Of a stretch of DNA of 64,000 nt, positions 1 to 9,707 are shown piece by piece. Both the position numbers and the translations under genes were made by a program. The stretch comes from an uncultured Odoribacter sp. (GTDB lineage: Bacteria; Bacteroidota; Bacteroidia; Bacteroidales; Marinifilaceae): positions 248,001 to 312,000 of the forward strand of contig CALUKE010000003.1 of assembly GCA_944321165.1 (NCBI GenBank), written 5' to 3'. The notes below the pieces were generated by a model. It did no database searches. It worked only from the letters and a program-made list of their open reading frames with translations, and was not told where the DNA came from. Each line of letters begins with the position of its first letter. Within the stretch, counting starts at the first letter, position 1.

Positions 1-1
1 G

Positions 2-646
2 TCAGTGGATTCTGTATATACTTTGAAAGAGGAGTTGTTACATGTCTTATCGGTAACGGATATAAAATGTTTGAACATAGAACAGGTATATGGCAATCGT
101 CCGGAAATAAACAGCCTGACTTTGGCGACCGAGATGTATCGGAAAAAAGAGAAGATCGCTCGTTCCGCTTATCTTCCGACTGTAGCTTTTATGGCCAATT
201 ATTTTGCCATGACGCCTTCTTTTTTTGATGGTATCAGTACAAAATTCGATGGCATGTGGAGTGTCGGGATTGGAATCAAGGCGCCGATTTTTCATTGGGG
301 GGCTTCTCGGAAAAGTATCCGCAGTGCTCGAGCGGAGACTCAGATGATGCAATTTAAATTAGAGGAGGCAAGAGAAAAGATTGAATTGCAGGTCAGTCAA
401 GCTCAATTCAAAATGAAAGAGGCCATGCGAAAAATGGAAGTAGCTGAAAAAAATCAGGCGCATGCTGATGAAAATTTGAAGTATGCACAAATCGGTTTTC
501 AGGAAGGAACAATTCCTGTTTCCAACGTATTGGAGGCACAGACTGCGTGGTTGTCGGCTCAGGCAGACTGGATCGATGCCCGCATCGAGGTGAAGTTGTG
601 TGAAGTTTATCTGCAAAAAGCATATGGTATATTGGGAAAAGAATAA
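2..646 (+). CDS. TolC family outer membrane efflux protein, C-terminal part (cut by window edge)
   Basis: This is the last ~214 codons of a TolC-type outer membrane factor, the channel through which tripartite exporters release substrate across the outer membrane. The reading frame is open to the left edge, and TolC relatives in this window are 469-479 residues, so more than half lies outside; the GTG at 5 is only an internal codon. Visible are two long amphipathic helical stretches rich in Gln, Ala and Glu, and the C-terminal repeat signature around EAQTAW and DWIDARIE, which recurs almost unchanged in the TolC genes ending at 9707 and 16254. It sits 19 bases ahead of the HlyD adaptor gene, so it belongs to that export operon. 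Family assignment is secure; the substrate is unknown. Confidence 0.9.
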   Translation, partial: SVDSVYTLKEELLHVLSVTDIKCLNIEQVYGNRPEINSLTLATEMYRKKEKIARSAYLPTVAFMANYFAMTPSFFDGISTKFDGMWSVGIGIKAPIFHWGASRKSIRSARAETQMMQFKLEEAREKIELQVSQAQFKMKEAMRKMEVAEKNQAHADENLKYAQIGFQEGTIPVSNVLEAQTAWLSAQADWIDARIEVKLCEVYLQKAYGILGKE

Positions 647-665
647 TTATAAATTATAGTAATCG

Positions 666-1649
666 ATGAAAAAGATAAATGGAAAATGGATGATTTTTAC
701 CGGTATGATCGGAATCGTGCTTTTGGTGGCGATTTTTGGATTTATATTTTGGGAACCGGCTCCGGAATATATTCAGGGAGAAGCTGAGGCGACGGAAGTG
801 CGTATTTCGGGAAAGTTGCCTGGACGTATTGAATGTTTTTATTTCAATGAAGGCGATCCGGTTTCCTGGGGAGATACGGTGGCAATTTTAGACAGTCCCG
901 AGGTGCTGGCGAAATATGATCAGGCCGAGGCTGCAGAATCTGCTGCACGGGCCTTGAACGAAAAGGCTGAAAGAGGTACTCGTTCTGAGCAGCTTATGAT
1001 GGCTTTTCAAACCTGGCAAAAGGCAAAGGCTGCGGCGGAAGTGGCTCAGAAGACTTATGAGCGGGTATTGAAACTTTATGAAAATGAGGTCGTTTCTGCT
1101 CAAAAGAAAGATGAGGCAGAGGCGAACTATAAAGCCATGTTGGCAACTGAGCAGGCGGCAAAGGCGCAGTATGAAATGGCTCGGAAAGGAGCTCAGGAAG
1201 AAGATAAAAGAGCGGCAGAAGCTCAACTGAATCGGGCAAAAGGAGCTGTGGCCGAAGTCGAAGCTTATGTGAAAGAGACTTGTTTGATTTCTCCGATCAA
1301 TGGAGAGGTTTCTGAACGTTATCCCAAGGTTGGAGAATTGGTGGGAACCGGTTCTCCGGTGATGGATATATTGGACCTGTCGGACATGTGGGTCGTATTT
1401 CATGTGCGGGAAGATCTTCTGAATGATTTCAAAATGGGAGAGACTTTCAAGGCGCTTATCCCCGCTTTGGACAATAAGGAGGTCGACTTGAAAGTCACCT
1501 ATTTGAAGGATATGGGCAGTTATGCGATTTGGCGGGCAACAAAAACTACCGGACAATATGATATGAAAACATTTCAGGTAAAAGCAAAACCGCTTGAAAC
1601 GATCGAAGGTTTGCGTCCGGGAATGACTGTTTTGAAAAAAATAAAATAG
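666..1649 (+). CDS. HlyD family membrane fusion / periplasmic adaptor protein
   Basis: This 327-residue adaptor of the HlyD/YbhG type bridges an inner membrane transporter to a TolC channel. One N-terminal transmembrane anchor lies at about residues 9-29, with no lipobox. Then comes the first half of a biotinyl-lipoyl-like domain (around GKLPGRIECF), a long alpha-helical hairpin at about residues 75-200 rich in Ala, Glu and Lys, the second lipoyl half (CLISPINGEV) and a beta-barrel region. The start is the ATG at 666. It follows the TolC fragment by 19 bases and precedes two ABC-2 permease genes by a few bases, so it almost certainly works with them. It differs from the lipid-anchored RND adaptors downstream. 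Confidence 0.9.
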   Translation: MKKINGKWMIFTGMIGIVLLVAIFGFIFWEPAPEYIQGEAEATEVRISGKLPGRIECFYFNEGDPVSWGDTVAILDSPEVLAKYDQAEAAESAARALNEKAERGTRSEQLMMAFQTWQKAKAAAEVAQKTYERVLKLYENEVVSAQKKDEAEANYKAMLATEQAAKAQYEMARKGAQEEDKRAAEAQLNRAKGAVAEVEAYVKETCLISPINGEVSERYPKVGELVGTGSPVMDILDLSDMWVVFHVREDLLNDFKMGETFKALIPALDNKEVDLKVTYLKDMGSYAIWRATKTTGQYDMKTFQVKAKPLETIEGLRPGMTVLKKIK

Positions 1650-1655
1650 CGGTTG

Positions 1656-2825
1656 ATGGGTACTCTCTCTTTGATATGGACTTTGATGAAGCGGGAATTC
1701 CGACGTCTGGCTTCCCGGCGTATTTACGGGTTTATGATGATTTTGGCTCCGGCTTTTGGTTTTCTTTTTTTCACCGATTTGCTGAAACCCGGATTACCCA
1801 TGAAGTTGCCGATAGCGGTAGTGGATGAGGATTATACTTCTCTGTCGAGACAATTGACCCGTTCTTTGGATGCCATTGCACAAACCGAAGTAGTCCTGCG
1901 AACTGCTGATTTTCAAGCGGCTCGGAAGGCCATGCAGCGGGGAGAGATTTATGGAATTTTCCATATCCCGGCGGATTTTCGGCAAGAGGTTTCTCTCGGA
2001 AAGCAACCGGAATTGACTTTCTATACCAATGAAACATATCTGCTTCCCAGTTCGCTGGTGTATAAGAGTATGAGATTGCAGGCTGCTTTGGCAAATGGGG
2101 CAGTCCAGCAGACGATTTTATTGGCGAAGGGAGAGGGGGGACCGCAATTAACGGCCAAATTGTCTCCGATCACTGTCGACACGAATCCGTTGAACAATCC
2201 ATGGATCAGTTATGCCATCTATCTGGCCAGTATTTTAATGCCTGCTTTTGTATTTATGTTTGCCATGTTTACAGCAGCTTACAGCATCAGTCAGGAAATG
2301 AAGGAAAAAACAGCGACAGAATGGTTGCAATCGAGCGAGCATTCGATCATTGTGGCTTTGTTGGGGAAATTGTTACCACAGACGTTGATTTTTATGGTTA
2401 CCGGATTGTTTTATCTGTCGATTTTGTATGCTTATTGGCATTTTCCTTTGAATAGCGGTTTTTTCCCGATGTTTTTCGCGATGTGTTTATTGGTGTTGGC
2501 GGCACAGGGGTTTGGGATTTTTGCGACGGGTTTGATGAGAAAAACCCGGATTGCTTTCAGTGCTTGCGCCCTTTGGGGGGTATTGTCTTTCGCGGTCAGC
2601 GGATTTACTTTTCCGGTGCCAGCCATGCCTCCATTGATACGGCTGTTTTCAAATTTATTCCCGTTGAGACACTATTATTTGCTATATGTTGACCAGGCTT
2701 TGAATGGTATTCCGGTGATTTATTCCTGGAAACCTTATCTTGCCCTTTTGCTGTTTGGGTTATTGCCTTTGCTGGTATTACCCAGATTGAAGCGGAATTT
2801 GCAGGAAAATCGCTATTTATCATAA
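1656..2825 (+). CDS. ABC-2 type transporter permease (YhhJ/YbhS-like)
   Basis: This inner membrane permease of the ABC-2 family is about 389 residues long. The layout is typical: a cytoplasmic start, one transmembrane helix near residues 25-45, a large periplasmic loop of about 140 residues, then a bundle of five or so hydrophobic helices from about residue 185 to 375. I chose the ATG at 1656; a TTG at 1653 is also in frame. It begins 6 bases after the HlyD gene, so translation is probably coupled. An ABC exporter needs an ATPase, and none is encoded in the visible part of this operon; it may be upstream of the window, elsewhere, or absent. The substrate is unknown. Confidence 0.87.
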   Translation: MGTLSLIWTLMKREFRRLASRRIYGFMMILAPAFGFLFFTDLLKPGLPMKLPIAVVDEDYTSLSRQLTRSLDAIAQTEVVLRTADFQAARKAMQRGEIYGIFHIPADFRQEVSLGKQPELTFYTNETYLLPSSLVYKSMRLQAALANGAVQQTILLAKGEGGPQLTAKLSPITVDTNPLNNPWISYAIYLASILMPAFVFMFAMFTAAYSISQEMKEKTATEWLQSSEHSIIVALLGKLLPQTLIFMVTGLFYLSILYAYWHFPLNSGFFPMFFAMCLLVLAAQGFGIFATGLMRKTRIAFSACALWGVLSFAVSGFTFPVPAMPPLIRLFSNLFPLRHYYLLYVDQALNGIPVIYSWKPYLALLLFGLLPLLVLPRLKRNLQENRYLS

Positions 2826-2851
2826 ACGAATAGATCTGAATAGAAATATTT

Positions 2852-4027
2852 ATGAAAGATATTTTTTACATATTTCGTCGGGAATTCTACATAGTTTTTA
2901 GAGATCGTGGAGTGCTTACTTTCTTTATACTCCTGACTTTGGCTTATCCATTGATATATACTTACATATATAGCAATGAGGTTGTACGGGAAATTCCTGT
3001 CGCAGTCATCGATCAGGCGCAAACTCCTTTGAGTCGGGAATTTGTTCGCAGGTGGAAGGCGTCTCCGAATGTGAAAGTTGTGGCTCATTGCCATGAATTG
3101 GAGGAAGCGAAAAAATGGATGTATCGAAAAAAGATCTATGCGATTCTGGAACTCCCGGCTGATTTCAGTCAGAATATCCGTCGCGGGGAACAGGCTCATG
3201 TCGCCCTCTTTTGTGATATGGGAGCCTTGTTGAATTATAAAGCTTTGTTGCAAACTACCAGTGATGTGGCGATGGAGATGGGGAAAGAAATTCAGGTTGA
3301 GCATTTACCCTATGCTTCCCGTATTCAGCAGGAAATAACAGCTTCTCCAGTCAACATAAAAGAGGTAAAGTTGTATAATCCTCAAAGCGGTTTCGCTTCT
3401 TTTATTATTCCGGCTGTATTGATTTTAGTGATTCAACAGTCTTTATTATTGGGAGTGGGGACAATTGCCGGAACGGCTCGCGATCGGAATTTTCAGCATG
3501 GAATGATTCCTCACAGTAAGTATTATAAAAAAGCCTGGAACATCGTTCTCGGGAAGACATGCGTATACTTGCCGATTTATTTTGTAATGGGATTTTGGGT
3601 ATTTTGGGTCGTCCCACGTATTTTTAGTCTGACTCAGATTGGTTCGAAAGTGAACCTGATGCTGTTTCTATTCCCGTTTTTATTGGCTTGTGTGTTTTTT
3701 GCCATTACCCTTTCTTTTATTAGCAAAGAAAGGGAACAGCCGTTTTTATTGTTTGTCTTTACTTCGGTTCCTTTGATGTTTATTTCCGGGATATCCTGGC
3801 CGAAAGAAGGAATTGCTGATTATTGGATTGTATTTTCTAAGATTTTTCCTTCTACTTATGGAATTGACGGATTTGTAAAGATCAATAATATGGGGGCAAC
3901 CTTAAGGGAGGTATTACCGGAATATCTGAGTCTGTGGGGGTTGGCCATTTTGTATTTTGCATTGGCCTGTTTATTGTTTTATCGTGAAATATTGAAAAAT
4001 CGTAGATCGATGTTGAGATGTCATTAA
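2852..4027 (+). CDS. ABC-2 type transporter permease, second subunit
   Basis: This is a second 391-residue ABC-2 permease with the same plan as its upstream neighbour: N-terminal helix at about residues 20-40 (FFILLTLAYPLIYTYIY), a periplasmic loop of about 140 residues, then five or six C-terminal helices. The two probably form a heterodimer, as in YbhS/YbhR-type exporters. It starts with the ATG at 2852, 26 bases after the previous stop. Its 3' end overlaps the likely start of the RND adaptor gene, so the ABC-type and RND-type exporter genes form one transcription unit. No cognate ATPase is visible. Confidence 0.87.
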   Translation: MKDIFYIFRREFYIVFRDRGVLTFFILLTLAYPLIYTYIYSNEVVREIPVAVIDQAQTPLSREFVRRWKASPNVKVVAHCHELEEAKKWMYRKKIYAILELPADFSQNIRRGEQAHVALFCDMGALLNYKALLQTTSDVAMEMGKEIQVEHLPYASRIQQEITASPVNIKEVKLYNPQSGFASFIIPAVLILVIQQSLLLGVGTIAGTARDRNFQHGMIPHSKYYKKAWNIVLGKTCVYLPIYFVMGFWVFWVVPRIFSLTQIGSKVNLMLFLFPFLLACVFFAITLSFISKEREQPFLLFVFTSVPLMFISGISWPKEGIADYWIVFSKIFPSTYGIDGFVKINNMGATLREVLPEYLSLWGLAILYFALACLLFYREILKNRRSMLRCH

Positions 4028-5103
4028 TGATTCGTATTATGATAAGGGTTTATTTATTTTTTTGTGTGGGAATTCTTTTGGGAGTTTCTGGATGTCGTTC
4101 TTCGGAGTCATCTGGAGGACAAGTATCTGTGGTCAAGGCTGAGGTGGTGAGAAAATATCAGAGTGAATTGCAATTGAGCTATCCGGGACGTGTCAAGGCT
4201 GCTGCTGATGTCGATTTGGCTTTCCGGGTTGCTGGACCGATTGTTCGGATAGCGGTAGAACCCGGAAGATTTGTCCGGAAAGGGGAGGTGATCGCTGAGA
4301 TTGATCCTCGGGATTATGAATTGCAGTATAAGGCGACAGAAGCTGAATACAAGCAGGTCAAAGCTGAAGCGGAACGGGTGATTGAACTGTATAATCGCAA
4401 GAGTGTTCCGGAAAATGATTATGATAAGGCTGTATATGGTTTACAGCAGATTACTTCTAAATACAACGCACATAAGAATGCTTGGCAAGATACTCGGTTG
4501 GTGGCTCCTTTTGATGGATATATTCAAAAGAAATATTTTGAAGAAGGAGAAACAGTTGCTGCAGGAATACCGGTGGTTTCGCTGATCAATACCCGTTACT
4601 TTGAAGTAGAAATCGATGTACCTGCGGCTGATTACGTCCGTCAGGATCTTTTTTGTCGTTTTTCCGGAGTCGTGGATGTTTTTCCTGATAAGGTGTTTCC
4701 GTTAGAGTGGATGGATGTGACCAAGAAAGCCAATCTGAATCAGTTGTACCAGGTTCGTCTGCGTTTGACTCCAGATCCGGAATTCCCGTTGGCTGCTGGG
4801 ATGAGTATCAATGTGACCATTGATTATAACATGGAGGAGGCTCATCTGATGGAAGTTCCTTTGAGTGCTGTTTTTCAAGAAAGTGGTTCTTCAAAGGTGT
4901 GGGTCTATCAACCTGAGAACAAGACGGTTTCTCAGAGAAACGTAAAGATTCGGCAAATATTGAAAGACGGCAGGGCCATTTTGGAAGAGGGGGTGCAAAG
5001 CGGGGAAATTGTTGTGACGGCAGGAGTACATAAATTGAAAGAAGGTATGAAGGTCGAACTTTTGAAGCCTGTTTCTTCGACGAATATCGGAGGTTTGCTA
5101 TAA
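4018..5103 (+). CDS. RND efflux periplasmic adaptor lipoprotein (operon 1)
   Basis: This membrane fusion protein of the AcrA/MexA class (about 361 residues) links an RND pump to a TolC channel. A signal peptide ends in a lipobox (VSGC) at about residue 26, so it should be anchored by lipid in the inner membrane. The lipoyl domain halves appear as LAFRVAGPIVRI and DTRLVAPFDGYIQ, separated by a short helical hairpin, followed by beta-barrel and membrane-proximal domains. The start is either ATG 4018 or ATG 4027; the latter overlaps the upstream stop as TAATG, and both give a good signal peptide. The RND pump follows after 4 bases. It is clearly paralogous to the adaptor at 10583. Confidence 0.93.
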   Translation: MSLMIRIMIRVYLFFCVGILLGVSGCRSSESSGGQVSVVKAEVVRKYQSELQLSYPGRVKAAADVDLAFRVAGPIVRIAVEPGRFVRKGEVIAEIDPRDYELQYKATEAEYKQVKAEAERVIELYNRKSVPENDYDKAVYGLQQITSKYNAHKNAWQDTRLVAPFDGYIQKKYFEEGETVAAGIPVVSLINTRYFEVEIDVPAADYVRQDLFCRFSGVVDVFPDKVFPLEWMDVTKKANLNQLYQVRLRLTPDPEFPLAAGMSINVTIDYNMEEAHLMEVPLSAVFQESGSSKVWVYQPENKTVSQRNVKIRQILKDGRAILEEGVQSGEIVVTAGVHKLKEGMKVELLKPVSSTNIGGLL

Positions 5104-5107
5104 TTGA

Positions 5108-8100
5108 ATGAATATGAATCTTTCAGAGTATGCATTAAATAACAGAGCACTGATAAATTTTTTGATATTCGTGCTTGTCGTGGGTGGTCTCTTCTCGTTT
5201 ATGTCCATGAGTAAACTGGAAGATCCAGAGATCAAGGTAAAACAGGCCTTGGTGGTTACGGTATTCCCTGGAGCATCTGCTCATCAGGTGGAATTGGAGG
5301 TAACTGATATCCTGGAAAAAGAAATTCGGGCAATGGGGGATATTGCTTCTGTAGAGTCGAAATCAATGGCTGATCTGTCGATAATTACAGTGGAATTGGA
5401 AAGTACGGTCTCTCCAGATGAATTGGAACAACGGTGGGATATTTTGCGGAGACGGGTTACGAATGCGGCAGCCCAATTGCCGGAAGGTTGTCAGATTCCC
5501 GTTGTAAAAGATGATTTCGGGGATGTTTATGGGATGTTTTATGCGATGACATCTGATGGTATTGGAGATGAAGAAATGGTGGAGTATGCCAATTTGATTA
5601 AGCGGGAATTGCAGGATCTTCCGGGTGTAAGGCGAGTGGACATTTATGGCGATAGAAAACCATGCATCAACATAGAGATCATCCAGGATAAAATGGCCAA
5701 TCTGGGTGTCCATCCGGCAGAAGTCCTGGCAACCTTGAATAATCAAAATAAAACTGTTTATTCCGGTTATTTTAAGAGCGAGGGAAGACGATTGAGGGTA
5801 AGTGTCGATGATAGTTATGAATCGATTCAGGATATTGAAAATCTGTTGATCCAGGGACACGAAAATGATCAGTTACGCTTGAAAGATGTCGCGGTTGTTC
5901 GGCGGGGGTATCAGGATCCGTCTCGAAATGAAATGCGGTATGACGGAGAACGGGCTTTGGGACTTTCGATTTCCATGGAAACCGGGGGGAATATCGTGAC
6001 CTTGGGCGAGCAAGTAGATGCCCGTCTGGAACAGTTGAAATCATCCCGAATTCCGGTTGGAATAGATTTTCAAAAGGTATTTTTTCAACCAGATCGGGTA
6101 AACGAGGCCATCGGGACTTTTATCATCAATCTGATAGAATCGGTTTTAGTAGTTATTCTGGTTTTGATGTTGACAATGGGAGTCAGGAGTGGTGTAATTA
6201 TCGGAACCGGACTGGTAATCATTGTTTTCGGATCTTTTGTGATTTTATATCTGTTGGATGGGACTTTGCAACGGGTGTCTCTGGCCGCTTTGATTGTTGC
6301 GATGGGGATGTTGGTCGACAACGCGATTGTCATTGTTGACGGCATTCAGGTGGACCTAAAAAGAGGAATTCCGAAACCGGCGGCTTTGACCAATATTTCT
6401 CAAAAGACGGCAATGCCTTTGTTGGGGGCAACTCTGATCGCTATATTGGCGTTTTTCCCTATTTTCATGTCTCCGGATACGGTAGGTGAATATGTGCGGG
6501 ATCTGTTTATCGTATTGGCGGTTTCTTTGTTGTTGAGTTGGGTGTTGGCATTGACTCAGATTCCCATTCATGCAGACAAAGTTTTGAAAGTAAAAAGTGA
6601 AAATCTGGAAGAAAATCAACTGTACGATAGCCGGATGTACCGACGTTTCCGACAATTCTTGACTTACATGCTTTTTCATAAAAAATTGGCCGTGGGAGGT
6701 GTTGTCCTTTTGTTGGGGATAAGTGCCTGGTGTTTTCAGTACATTCCTCAAGGATTTTTTCCGGATTTGAGTTATACCCAGCTGTATATAGAGTATAAGT
6801 TGCCGGAAGGCAGGACTTTGGAAGCGGTTAAAAGTGATATTGCGGAAATCGAAGAATATCTATTGGCTCGTCCTGACATTACTCATGTGACTTCCAGTTT
6901 TGGAGGTACTCCTTCCCGTTATAATCTGGTGCGGTCGATTGCTTTGCCTGCCCTTTCTTATGGCGAATTAATCGTTGATTATACAGATGCGGATGCTTTG
7001 AAAGCATCTATCCCGGAACTGCAGGATTATCTGACGGCTCATTATCCGGATGCCTATGTGCGGATCAAGCGTTATAATCTGATGTATGAAGATTTTCCTG
7101 TGGAACTGATGTTTTGTGGACCTGATCCGGCAGTATTGAAAGAATTGTGTAATCGGGCAGAAGAGATTATGACGCATGAACCGACCGCAACCCTGGTAAC
7201 GAATAATTGGGAACCGGAAACACCGGTATTGTTGGTCGATTATTATCAACCGATAGCCAGACAAGCCGGTCTTTCGCGTTCGGATGTCGGTCTTTCATTG
7301 CTGGCTGCAACGGATGGTTTACCTATGGGCGCTTATTATGAGGGTACGACGGCTTTGCCGATTTATGTCAAAAGCGTGGACAATAAAGGCGGGACTGCTG
7401 CTGCGTTGGAAAACGTTCCGGTCTGGAGTGTATTGCCTTCTTTGTCCGGTTTTGATAGTGAAACACTGAAAGGTTTGTTGATTGGAACCTTGAAGAAAGA
7501 GGATCTGTTATCGGAAGTGGTGGGCTCGACACCTTTGACTCAGGCAACCCGGGGGGTGGAAATTGCATGGGAAGATCCGGTTGTCTGGCGTTACAATGGA
7601 CAACGGGCGATAAAGGCCCGCTGTAATAATGTCTTGGGGCATACGGCCGAAAGTGTACGTACCCGTTTGATGGCGGCTGTTGATTCAATTCCTTTACCGG
7701 AGGGGTATACCAAACAGTGGCTCGGAGAACACAAAGCCAGCAGTGAGGCGATGAAGTATCTTTTTAAAAATGTTCCATGGGCAATTGTGTTGATGATTGT
7801 GATTTTGATTATGTTGTTCAAAGATTTTCGCAAACCGGCGATCATATTTCTTTGTTTGCCTTTGGCTGCTATCGGTATTGTATTTGGTATGTTGATTAGT
7901 GGGAAGGATTTCGGTTTCGTGGCAATTGTCGGAGCTTTGGGATTGATTGGCATGATGATCAAAAACGGAGTCGTGCTGTTGGATGAGATATCTCTGCAGA
8001 TTGCTTCCGGAAAGGATCGGCTGCATGCTTTGCTGGATTCTTCTTCCTCTCGTTTCCGGCCGGTTATGATGGCTTCTCTGACGACTATTTTGGGGATGGT

Positions 8101-8275
8101 TCCCTTGTTGAATGATGATTTGTTCGGGGCCTTGGCCGTAACTATTATGGGAGGCTTATTGGTAGGAACAGTGATTACTTTGGTCTTTATACCGGTCTTA
8201 TATGCGCTGTTTTTCCCTTTTGAGAAAGAAATAGATGAACAGAGGTCTTTGAAAAATTCATCTGTAAATGAATGA
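5108..8275 (+). CDS. RND family efflux pump, inner membrane transporter (operon 1)
   Basis: This proton-driven RND transporter of 1055 residues has the normal length and plan of the AcrB family: a helix near residues 15-33, a large periplasmic porter domain, helices 2-6, a second porter half and helices 8-12. The proton-relay motif in helix 4, near residues 399-411, reads GMLVDNAIVIVD, so the usual Asp-Asp pair of AcrB is Asp-Asn here. The C-terminal half carries LGLIGMMIKNGVVLLDE, the usual helix-10 region with its lysine. It is flanked by its adaptor (4 bases upstream) and its TolC partner, whose start overlaps its end by 8 bases. Of the first 69 aligned residues, I count 51 identical to the pump at 11682. 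Confidence 0.96.
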   Translation: MNMNLSEYALNNRALINFLIFVLVVGGLFSFMSMSKLEDPEIKVKQALVVTVFPGASAHQVELEVTDILEKEIRAMGDIASVESKSMADLSIITVELESTVSPDELEQRWDILRRRVTNAAAQLPEGCQIPVVKDDFGDVYGMFYAMTSDGIGDEEMVEYANLIKRELQDLPGVRRVDIYGDRKPCINIEIIQDKMANLGVHPAEVLATLNNQNKTVYSGYFKSEGRRLRVSVDDSYESIQDIENLLIQGHENDQLRLKDVAVVRRGYQDPSRNEMRYDGERALGLSISMETGGNIVTLGEQVDARLEQLKSSRIPVGIDFQKVFFQPDRVNEAIGTFIINLIESVLVVILVLMLTMGVRSGVIIGTGLVIIVFGSFVILYLLDGTLQRVSLAALIVAMGMLVDNAIVIVDGIQVDLKRGIPKPAALTNISQKTAMPLLGATLIAILAFFPIFMSPDTVGEYVRDLFIVLAVSLLLSWVLALTQIPIHADKVLKVKSENLEENQLYDSRMYRRFRQFLTYMLFHKKLAVGGVVLLLGISAWCFQYIPQGFFPDLSYTQLYIEYKLPEGRTLEAVKSDIAEIEEYLLARPDITHVTSSFGGTPSRYNLVRSIALPALSYGELIVDYTDADALKASIPELQDYLTAHYPDAYVRIKRYNLMYEDFPVELMFCGPDPAVLKELCNRAEEIMTHEPTATLVTNNWEPETPVLLVDYYQPIARQAGLSRSDVGLSLLAATDGLPMGAYYEGTTALPIYVKSVDNKGGTAAALENVPVWSVLPSLSGFDSETLKGLLIGTLKKEDLLSEVVGSTPLTQATRGVEIAWEDPVVWRYNGQRAIKARCNNVLGHTAESVRTRLMAAVDSIPLPEGYTKQWLGEHKASSEAMKYLFKNVPWAIVLMIVILIMLFKDFRKPAIIFLCLPLAAIGIVFGMLISGKDFGFVAIVGALGLIGMMIKNGVVLLDEISLQIASGKDRLHALLDSSSSRFRPVMMASLTTILGMVPLLNDDLFGALAVTIMGGLLVGTVITLVFIPVLYALFFPFEKEIDEQRSLKNSSVNE

Positions 8276-9707
8276 TCATAATATTATGAAAACAGGTTTA
8301 TTATTCATATTTATTTTGTGTTGGAGCGGATTGCTTCAAGCTCAGGAACAGACGTTAGATTTATCTAAATGCCGAAAAATGGCGGTGGAAAACAGCAAGA
8401 AATTGCAGGCGGCAGAGCAGCAGCTTCAAAAAGCGGTTTTTGAAAAGAATTCTTATCGAGCCAATTTTTTACCGAAATTTTCAGCATCGGGGCTTTATGC
8501 TTATATGCATGAAAAAATGAAATTTGACATAAACGGAGGATATCTTCCCGTGTATGATGTGAATGATCTCGGACAGTCGATCCCCGTCAACAGTTTATAT
8601 ATGCCAGAAGGGAAACCGGTATTGGGTGCAGATGGACTGCCTTTGTTTAAGCAATATGCCTTTATGCCGGATATCCAGTTGGCATTGGGTCTCGAGAATG
8701 CTTATACCCTTGGTGTGATGTTGGAACAGCCTCTTTATTTGGGAGGAAAAGTCCGTTCTGCTTTTCGGATGGCTTCTATCGGAAAAGAAATGGCTGACTT
8801 GAATGTGAGATATAATCATGCAGAAGTCATTGCAGAAACCGATGCGGCTTATTGGCAGTATCTGAAAGTACAGGAGCAGCTCAAGGCGGCGGAGAAATAC
8901 CTGGCAGTCGTAAAGGAGTTGGTCCGTAATCTGGAGGATGCCTACCAAACCGGTATGGTGGCTCAGAACGATCTGCTGAAAGCCCGGGTAAAACAGAATG
9001 AAGTGGAACTGATGGTGCAGAAGGCGGCGAATGGCAAGGCTCTGGCCGGTATGAATCTTTGTCGGATCATCGGTTATGATTTGAATGCGACTTTGGCCGT
9101 CAATGATTCTCTCGGTGAGGATCGGCGGGTGGATTGCTGTTCAAGGGCTGATGATCTCAGCGGTCGACCGGAATATCATATGCTTGAGAAACAGGTCGAA
9201 CTGAAGGAAAAAGAGGTGGCGTTGACTCGTTCGGATTTTTTGCCACAGTTGGGAGTATCTGCTTCTTATGGCTATATGGATGGAATTACCCTGAACGGCA
9301 AGTCGGATGGTGTTGCTTCTTTTTCGGCTTTGGCTTCTTTGAAAATACCTATTTACAATTGGGGGGAAGGACGGAACAAGGTCAAGGCGATGAAAGCCGA
9401 GAAGGAAATGATTCGTTTGCAAAAAGAAGAAACAGAACAAAAAATGCAATTGGAAGTTGCTCAGGCCCGCTATAATGTCGAGGATGCCGAAACCCGAGTG
9501 AAACTGACCCGAAAATCGTTGTTTCAGGCGGAAGAAAACCTGCAGGTGAGCAAAAATCGTTTTGAGGTGGGAATGGAAACCCTTACCAATTATCTGGAAG
9601 CTCAGGCACAATGGCAGCAGGCATGGTGCGACTGGATAGATGCAAAGGCAGAACTTCGCCTGAGTGAAACCTATTATTTGAAAGCTACCGGGAGACTGAA
9701 GGATTAG
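8268..9707 (+). CDS. TolC family outer membrane efflux channel (operon 1)
   Basis: This 479-residue TolC-type outer membrane factor completes the first RND operon. A signal peptide of about 25 residues ends near LLQAQ; a second in-frame ATG at 8286 would give a shorter signal. The mature protein shows the two homologous halves of the family, each with long helical segments, and the C-terminal signature DWIDAKAEL. Its start lies inside the end of the pump gene (8 bases of overlap), which implies translational coupling. Its stop codon (9705-9707) interlocks with that of the leftward recombinase gene (9704-9706 on the plus strand). It is homologous to the TolC genes ending at 646 and 16254. Confidence 0.94.
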   Translation: MNDHNIMKTGLLFIFILCWSGLLQAQEQTLDLSKCRKMAVENSKKLQAAEQQLQKAVFEKNSYRANFLPKFSASGLYAYMHEKMKFDINGGYLPVYDVNDLGQSIPVNSLYMPEGKPVLGADGLPLFKQYAFMPDIQLALGLENAYTLGVMLEQPLYLGGKVRSAFRMASIGKEMADLNVRYNHAEVIAETDAAYWQYLKVQEQLKAAEKYLAVVKELVRNLEDAYQTGMVAQNDLLKARVKQNEVELMVQKAANGKALAGMNLCRIIGYDLNATLAVNDSLGEDRRVDCCSRADDLSGRPEYHMLEKQVELKEKEVALTRSDFLPQLGVSASYGYMDGITLNGKSDGVASFSALASLKIPIYNWGEGRNKVKAMKAEKEMIRLQKEETEQKMQLEVAQARYNVEDAETRVKLTRKSLFQAEENLQVSKNRFEVGMETLTNYLEAQAQWQQAWCDWIDAKAELRLSETYYLKATGRLKD

